A stretch of 64,000 nt of DNA from Streptomyces sp. NBC_01717 (lineage in GTDB: Bacteria; Actinomycetota; Actinomycetes; Streptomycetales; Streptomycetaceae). The notes under the pieces were generated by a model. That model searched no databases and was not told the origin of the DNA. It saw only the letters and a program-made list of their open reading frames with translations. The stretch's first letter is position 1; every line of letters begins with the position of its first letter. The DNA is taken from NCBI RefSeq assembly GCF_036248255.1, contig NZ_CP109178.1, positions 7,693,001-7,757,000 of the forward strand, in the 5' to 3' direction. Positions 59,808 to 64,000 of this stretch are shown piece by piece. The position numbers and the translations under genes are program-made.

Positions 59808-60458
59808 TCAGCTCGGAGCAACGAACCCGGACTCGTACGCGGCGATCACCGCCTGGGTCCGATCCCTGGCCCCCAACTTGGCCAGCACCGCGCTGACATG
59901 ACTCTTCACCGTCTCGACGCCGACCACGAGCTTGGCGGCGATCTCCGCATTCGACAGTCCCCGCGCCATCAACCGGAGCACCGCAGCCTCGCGCTCGGTG
60001 AGCGATGCCCGCTTCATGACCGCCTTCGCCTTGCTCGTCCCGTACTCGGCGGCGAGCTGCCGGACCGCGGCCGGGAACAGCAGGGACTCGCCCTCGGCGA
60101 CCAGGCGCACCGCATGCACGATCTCTGCGGGCCGGGCGCGCTTGAGCAGGAAGCCGTCCGCCCCGGCGCGCAGCGCCTCGTACACGTACTCGTCGTTCTC
60201 GAATGTCGTCACCACCAGGATCTTCGGCGGATCCGGCACCGTGCGCAGCACCACCCGGGTCGCCTCGATGCCGTCCATCAAGGGCATCCGTACATCCATC
60301 GCCACCACATCGGGGCGCAACCTGTGCACCAGCGGGATCACTGCCGCGCCGTCGGCCGCCTCGCCCACCACCTTGATATCGGGCTGAGCCTCAAGGACCG
60401 CGCGCAGCCCCGCGCGTACGAGAGGTTCGTCGTCGACCAGAAGAACGGTAACCGGCAT
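59808..60458 (-). CDS. NarL/LuxR-type response regulator
   Basis: A 216-residue response regulator. The receiver domain has the acidic pair at residues 8-9 (LVDDEPLVRAGLR), the phospho-acceptor Asp in VVAMDVRMPLMDG near residue 54, and the Lys in LLKRARP. The LuxR helix-turn-helix is LTEREAAVLRLMARGLSNAEIAAKL at the C-terminus. It is immediately downstream of the histidine kinase (4 bases between), so the two form a two-component system. Confidence 0.93.
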   Translation of the reverse strand: MPVTVLLVDDEPLVRAGLRAVLEAQPDIKVVGEAADGAAVIPLVHRLRPDVVAMDVRMPLMDGIEATRVVLRTVPDPPKILVVTTFENDEYVYEALRAGADGFLLKRARPAEIVHAVRLVAEGESLLFPAAVRQLAAEYGTSKAKAVMKRASLTEREAAVLRLMARGLSNAEIAAKLVVGVETVKSHVSAVLAKLGARDRTQAVIAAYESGFVAPS

Positions 60459-60462
60459 CCGG

Positions 60463-61635
60463 TCAGCCTAGGCGGTCCAGCGGGAGGCTTGCGTGCACCC
60501 GCCACTCACCGTCGTACGGGCCGGTCTTGGCCTTACCGCCCAGGAGCGCGGCCCGCTCACGTATGCCCCGCAGCCCGCTTCCGCCCCCGGACGAGCCTGC
60601 CGATTCGGTGAGTGGATTCGCCACCTCCAGCTCAAGCCATCCGTCCGCCACCGTGATGCGTACCCGTACGGGGACGGTCCCGGAGTGGCGCAACACATTG
60701 GTGAGAGCTTCCTGCAGGATCCGGTAGCCCTCGCGCGACACCGGCCCCGGCACCAGCTCCACCGGACCGGACATCTCGGCATCCACCTTCGCCCCCGAAC
60801 CGCGCGCCGACTCCAGCAGCCGGTCCGCCTCGGCAAGCGTCGGCCGCTGACTCACCGGTGCGTCCGATTCGCGCAGCACCCGCAGCACCCGCTCCAGATC
60901 GTCCAGCGCATCCCGGCCCGTCTCCTCGATCGCGGCCAGTGCCCGCTCGGTGAATTCAGGATCCTTCGCCGCCCGTGCCGCGCCCGCCTGGACGACCGCG
61001 ACGGTCAAGGCATGCCCGATCGAGTCGTGTAGCTCGCGCGCGATGCGATTACGCTCCAGCAACTGCTCGGTGCGCTCCTCCAGGGCGGTCAGCCGCTCCA
61101 CCCGCGACTGGCTGAGCAGCCACCGCGCAGCGGCCGTGACCAGCTTGCCGCAGACCACCACGACGGCCAGCAGCACCAGCAGCGGCAACGGCACGAACAG
61201 GATGTACCACGAGTGCGGTTCCACCCAGCGGAGCAGCCAATCGCCGCTCGGGCCCGCATCGGTCACGGTGAGCACGAGGTCAACCGCCGTCGCGGGCAGC
61301 CACACCGTCGCGAACGTCGCCACGCCGGACAGCAACAACCGCACTTCCAGCCAGGCCACGGTCCGCCAGCGGTCCGCCCAGGTCACCGCTGATGCGGCAG
61401 AGATCGATGCGTCCGGACTGCCCCGCTCGTCAGGCGTGAGCAACAACTGTGCCTGGACGCCCTCGGCGAGCCGCATCGCGGGCAGCAGCCCCACCGGCAC
61501 GGCGAAGACCATCGGCGCCCACGGTGTATCGGGGGAGATGAACAGCCACACGCTGACGACCGCGGTCGGAATGAGCAGATGCAGCCAGCGGGTGTAGGTG
61601 ACGGATTCGGTCAGCGGACGGAGGAAGCGGCGCAT
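60463..61635 (-). CDS. DesK-type sensor histidine kinase
   Basis: A 390-residue membrane kinase. Four to five hydrophobic segments fill the first half. The HisKA_3 motif ARELHDSIGHALTVAVVQAG carries the phospho-acceptor His near residue 206. The N-box TNVLRHSG and the G-box GSGLRGIRERAALLGG define the HATPase_c domain. The system faces the ABC exporter genes (61744-63422), which it is likely to control. Signal unknown; such systems usually sense envelope stress or antimicrobial compounds. Confidence 0.93.
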   Translation of the reverse strand: MRRFLRPLTESVTYTRWLHLLIPTAVVSVWLFISPDTPWAPMVFAVPVGLLPAMRLAEGVQAQLLLTPDERGSPDASISAASAVTWADRWRTVAWLEVRLLLSGVATFATVWLPATAVDLVLTVTDAGPSGDWLLRWVEPHSWYILFVPLPLLVLLAVVVVCGKLVTAAARWLLSQSRVERLTALEERTEQLLERNRIARELHDSIGHALTVAVVQAGAARAAKDPEFTERALAAIEETGRDALDDLERVLRVLRESDAPVSQRPTLAEADRLLESARGSGAKVDAEMSGPVELVPGPVSREGYRILQEALTNVLRHSGTVPVRVRITVADGWLELEVANPLTESAGSSGGGSGLRGIRERAALLGGKAKTGPYDGEWRVHASLPLDRLG

Positions 61636-61743
61636 GCTGCCATCGTGTCAGTGACCCCCAGTGCGGCGGCTCCCCCGAGCGAGGGAGGTGATCCCCTCCG
61701 GCGGGGGAGGCCAGGAGCCGGGCGTGGCCGCCAGGCTGAGGAC

Positions 61744-62682
61744 ATGACCAGCATCGACGTCCATGAGCTCACCAAGGATTACGGGGCCACTCGCGCCGTG
61801 GACCGCCTCACGTTCAGCGTGCGACCCGGCCGGGTCACCGGCTTCCTCGGCCCCAACGGCGCCGGCAAGTCCACCACCATGAGACTTGTCCTGGGCCTGG
61901 ACCGGCCGACGGGCGGCACGGCCACGGTCGGTGGCCGGGCCTACACCACGCTCGACGATCCGCTGCGCCGGGTGGGCGCGCTGCTCGACGCCCAGGCCGC
62001 CCACGGCTCGCGGACCGCGCGGAACCATCTGCTGGCTCTCGCCACCAGTAACCGCATAGCTCCCACCAGGGTCGAAGAGGTACTGGAGGAGGCGGGGCTC
62101 GGCCGGGTCGGCGGTCATCGGATCAAGACGTTCTCGCTCGGCATGCGACAGCGTCTCGGTATCGCGGCCGCATTGCTCGGCGATCCGGAAGTCGTGATGC
62201 TGGACGAGCCGTCGAACGGGCTGGACCCGGAAGGCATCGTCTGGATCCGCGAACTGATGAAGCGGCTGGCCCGCGAGGGCCGCACGGTCCTGGTCTCCAG
62301 CCACCTGATGAACGAGACGTCGTCGTTCGCCGACCACCTCGTGGTCCTCGGCCGGGGCAGACTCCTCGTCGACCTGCCGATGCAGGAGTTCCTCGACTCC
62401 CGCAGCCGCCCGCGCGTGCGTGTACGCACGACCGAGTCCAGCCGGCTCCGTGACGTGCTGACCCGCAAGGGATACGCGATGTCGCAGGGCGACGACGGGC
62501 GCTGGACCGTCGAAGGGGCCAGGGCGGTGGAGATCGGTCCCATAGCCGCCGTCGAAGGCATCCCCATCCTGGAACTCGCCGATGAGCAGGCCACCTTGGA
62601 GCAGGCGTATCTCGATCTCACCGCCGACGCGACGGAATTCGCGTCCACAGCAGCCTCACCCACCACTCGTCAGGAGGCCTGA
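61744..62682 (+). CDS. ABC transporter ATP-binding protein
   Basis: A 312-residue ATPase. Walker A is GPNGAGKST at about residue 38, the signature is FSLGMRQRLGIAAALLGDP, Walker B is VVMLDEPSNGLDP, and the switch His is in SSHLMNE. The C-terminal extension of about 80 residues (RDVLTRKGYAMSQ...) is typical of antibiotic-type exporters. The ATG has GAGG very close upstream. The permease gene follows 2 bases later. The divergent two-component system probably controls the pair. Confidence 0.93.
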   Translation: MTSIDVHELTKDYGATRAVDRLTFSVRPGRVTGFLGPNGAGKSTTMRLVLGLDRPTGGTATVGGRAYTTLDDPLRRVGALLDAQAAHGSRTARNHLLALATSNRIAPTRVEEVLEEAGLGRVGGHRIKTFSLGMRQRLGIAAALLGDPEVVMLDEPSNGLDPEGIVWIRELMKRLAREGRTVLVSSHLMNETSSFADHLVVLGRGRLLVDLPMQEFLDSRSRPRVRVRTTESSRLRDVLTRKGYAMSQGDDGRWTVEGARAVEIGPIAAVEGIPILELADEQATLEQAYLDLTADATEFASTAASPTTRQEA

Positions 62683-62684
62683 CC

Positions 62685-63422
62685 GTGTCGACCCTCGCAG
62701 TGCTCCGATCCGAGTGGATCAAGATCCGGTCGGTGCGGTCCGTGGCCGGCTCCCTGATCGCGGTCTTTCTGGCGACACTCGCCGTCACCGTGCTCGCGTT
62801 CGCCACCGTCGGCCAGGCCGAGGCGGACAACCCGGGTGCCGATCCGGTCTTCGGCGCCTTCTACGCCCTGAACTTCGGCCAGATCGCGGCCATCAGCTTC
62901 GGCGCGACCGCGCTCTCCTCGGAGTACCTGAACGGTGCCCTGCGGGTATCGCTTGCCGCAGTGCCGCGCCGCGACCTCTTCTACGCAGCGAAAATGACCC
63001 TCGTCGGTGCACTCGCCCTGGTCATCGGGCTCGTCACCAGCTTCACCGCTTTCCTGGTGGGGCAGTTGTTCATGGGGAAGTACGCGATCGGCCTGGGGGA
63101 GCCCGGAGCCCTGCGAGCTGCTCTCGGCGGAGGGATATATCTGGCCCTGATGGCCCTGCTCGCGGCCGGCCTGACGGCCTTGCTGCGCAGCGCCGTCGCC
63201 GTCCTCGGTCTGCTCATCCCGTTCATCCTGATCGTCTCCTTCGTGGTCGGAGACATCGCGGGCGGCGTCGCGCAGTATCTGCCCGACCGGGCAGGGCAGT
63301 TGGTGCTGCAACAGAATCCGGAGGGGAGCCTCGGGCCGTGGACGGGCCTTGCGGTCACAGCGGCCTGGGCGGGCGCCGCGCTGCTGACGGGCTGGTGGGC
63401 GATGCGGCGCAGGGACGCCTGA
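62685..63422 (+). CDS. ABC transporter permease
   Basis: A 245-residue protein with about six membrane helices, starting MSTLAVLRSEWIKIRSVRS, which is the usual N-terminus of ABC-2-type permeases paired with exporter ATPases in Streptomyces. Conserved features include FGATALSSEYLNGALRVSLAAVPRR, a cytoplasmic loop of this family. It works with the ATPase upstream as a small exporter of unknown substrate. GTG start with GGAGG 7 bases upstream. Confidence 0.9.
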   Translation: MSTLAVLRSEWIKIRSVRSVAGSLIAVFLATLAVTVLAFATVGQAEADNPGADPVFGAFYALNFGQIAAISFGATALSSEYLNGALRVSLAAVPRRDLFYAAKMTLVGALALVIGLVTSFTAFLVGQLFMGKYAIGLGEPGALRAALGGGIYLALMALLAAGLTALLRSAVAVLGLLIPFILIVSFVVGDIAGGVAQYLPDRAGQLVLQQNPEGSLGPWTGLAVTAAWAGAALLTGWWAMRRRDA

Positions 63423-63539
63423 GGGCCGGACTGCCCACTGTCAGAGCCCTGGTGGGGTGCGGCGTCGCGAGGCGGCTGAAAACCCCTCAAGGCTCAGGCC
63501 AGGGGAGTGATTGTCAGTGCCGGGCGGTTTACTGGCGGT

Positions 63540-63977
63540 ATGACGACCGCACATCACCTCCGCCTCATCGACGGGATGCGCGCCCGGGACTTCCCCGCGG
63601 AGCGCATCCGGTCGGGCTCAGGAGTCAGCGGGCCCGGTTACCACATGGTGTCCTTGCATGCGGACGACGAGCATTGGGATGACGACGAGGCGGGGCGTCT
63701 GGAGCACCGGGCACAGTGTCTCGCGGAGCACGACGCGTTGCTGACGCTGCTCGCGGGGCGCTGGGGTGAGCCGCAGATGATCAGTCTGTGGAGTGCGCAG
63801 GAGCGGATGATGGCAGGCGAGGAGATACCGGAGCCCTGGACCGATCCGGTCGCCGGATGTGAATTCCTGAAACTCTGGCGCGTCGAGGACCGGTGGATCG
63901 CGATGGGACTTCATCTGCAGGAGGAGGGCCCCGGCTGCGAACTGAGCGTCCTGGTGACGGAGATCGATCCGCCCTGA
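63540..63977 (+). CDS. Hypothetical protein
   Basis: A 145-residue soluble protein. It contains the segment DDEHWDDDEAGRLEHRAQCLAEHDALLTLLAGRWGEPQMISLWSAQ and ends with ELSVLVTEIDPP. I do not recognise the family. The ATG at 63540 is favoured; an in-frame GTG 11 codons earlier has the ribosome-like GGGG too close to it. Nothing is known about its role, and the last 23 bases of the window hold no feature. Confidence 0.6.
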   Translation: MTTAHHLRLIDGMRARDFPAERIRSGSGVSGPGYHMVSLHADDEHWDDDEAGRLEHRAQCLAEHDALLTLLAGRWGEPQMISLWSAQERMMAGEEIPEPWTDPVAGCEFLKLWRVEDRWIAMGLHLQEEGPGCELSVLVTEIDPP

Positions 63978-64000
63978 CCTGCGACGGTGCCCTTCCGGGT

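Noticed and set aside
1..64000. CRISPR arrays, rRNA or tRNA genes
   Set aside because: No regularly spaced repeats or tRNA-like cloverleaf sequences were seen while reading; a dedicated scan was not possible.

Overview
The window is a 64-kb piece of a high-GC actinobacterial chromosome, almost certainly Streptomyces. The evidence is the codon bias, frequent GTG/TTG starts, several leaderless-looking genes, twin-arginine secreted enzymes, a divergent tuf3-type EF-Tu, an ECF41-type sigma factor, and the density of TetR, GntR, ROK, XRE-cupin and Lrp regulators. No rRNA, tRNA or CRISPR array was seen. Most of the window is ordinary chromosome, interrupted by one complex mobile region at about 29.7-40.6 kb.

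Region by region. 0-12 kb: two short-chain dehydrogenases, a peptide-type ABC substrate-binding lipoprotein, uracil-DNA glycosylase, small unknown proteins, a TetR/flavin-monooxygenase divergent pair with two matching palindromic operators, a Gfo/Idh/MocA oxidoreductase, apolipoprotein N-acyltransferase and a universal stress protein. 12-18.7 kb: a secreted pectic acid lyase, a membrane protein, a small RNA ligase of the RLIG1 (DUF5565) type, undecaprenyl-diphosphatase and a TVP38-type membrane protein. 18.9-29.7 kb: tuf3 preceded by an Ala-rich mini-ORF and a hairpin, then patatin, spermidine-synthase-like, MFS, hot-dog, DedA, gamma carbonic anhydrase-like, acyltransferase, EamA/XRE-cupin and YbaK-like genes.

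29,745-40,553 is the most interesting part. A Tn3-family transposon (33,516-39,707; 38-bp inverted ends with one mismatch; serine resolvase, ArsR-type regulator plus MFS efflux cargo, DDE transposase) is flanked on both sides, in mirror orientation, by two diverged copies of another recombinase module. The left copy is complete: tyrosine integrase, small HTH protein, zinc-ribbon integrase-like protein, unknown 169-aa protein, hairpin. The right copy is a deletion derivative that keeps only the first codons of the integrase, the last codons of the second integrase and a paralogue of the 169-aa gene. The two copies are homologous right up to the Tn3 ends, and an 11-bp word (CCCGTGRGTTC) occurs at both the outer and the inner ends of each. 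This suggests a recombinase module that docks on transposon ends, or a composite transposon with very long diverged arms.

40.6-64 kb: an AAC(3)-type acetyltransferase next to the element, a CoA-binding protein, an IMPACT/YigZ protein, the SbcD-SbcC nuclease pair, two Lrp regulators each divergent from a sulfur- or amino-acid-type enzyme (rhodanese; PLP gamma-lyase type), a DUF885 protein, an ACT-GNAT fusion, a Tat-secreted PhoD phosphatase, an alpha/beta hydrolase, ECF41 sigma, a GntR regulator with a DasR-like (dre) box upstream, a ROK regulator, a NarL/DesK two-component system divergent from an ABC exporter, and a final unknown gene.

Start codons were chosen from ribosome-binding sites, signal peptides and family starts, so several differ from the longest possible reading frame. 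Family names come from recognised motifs, since no database search was possible.
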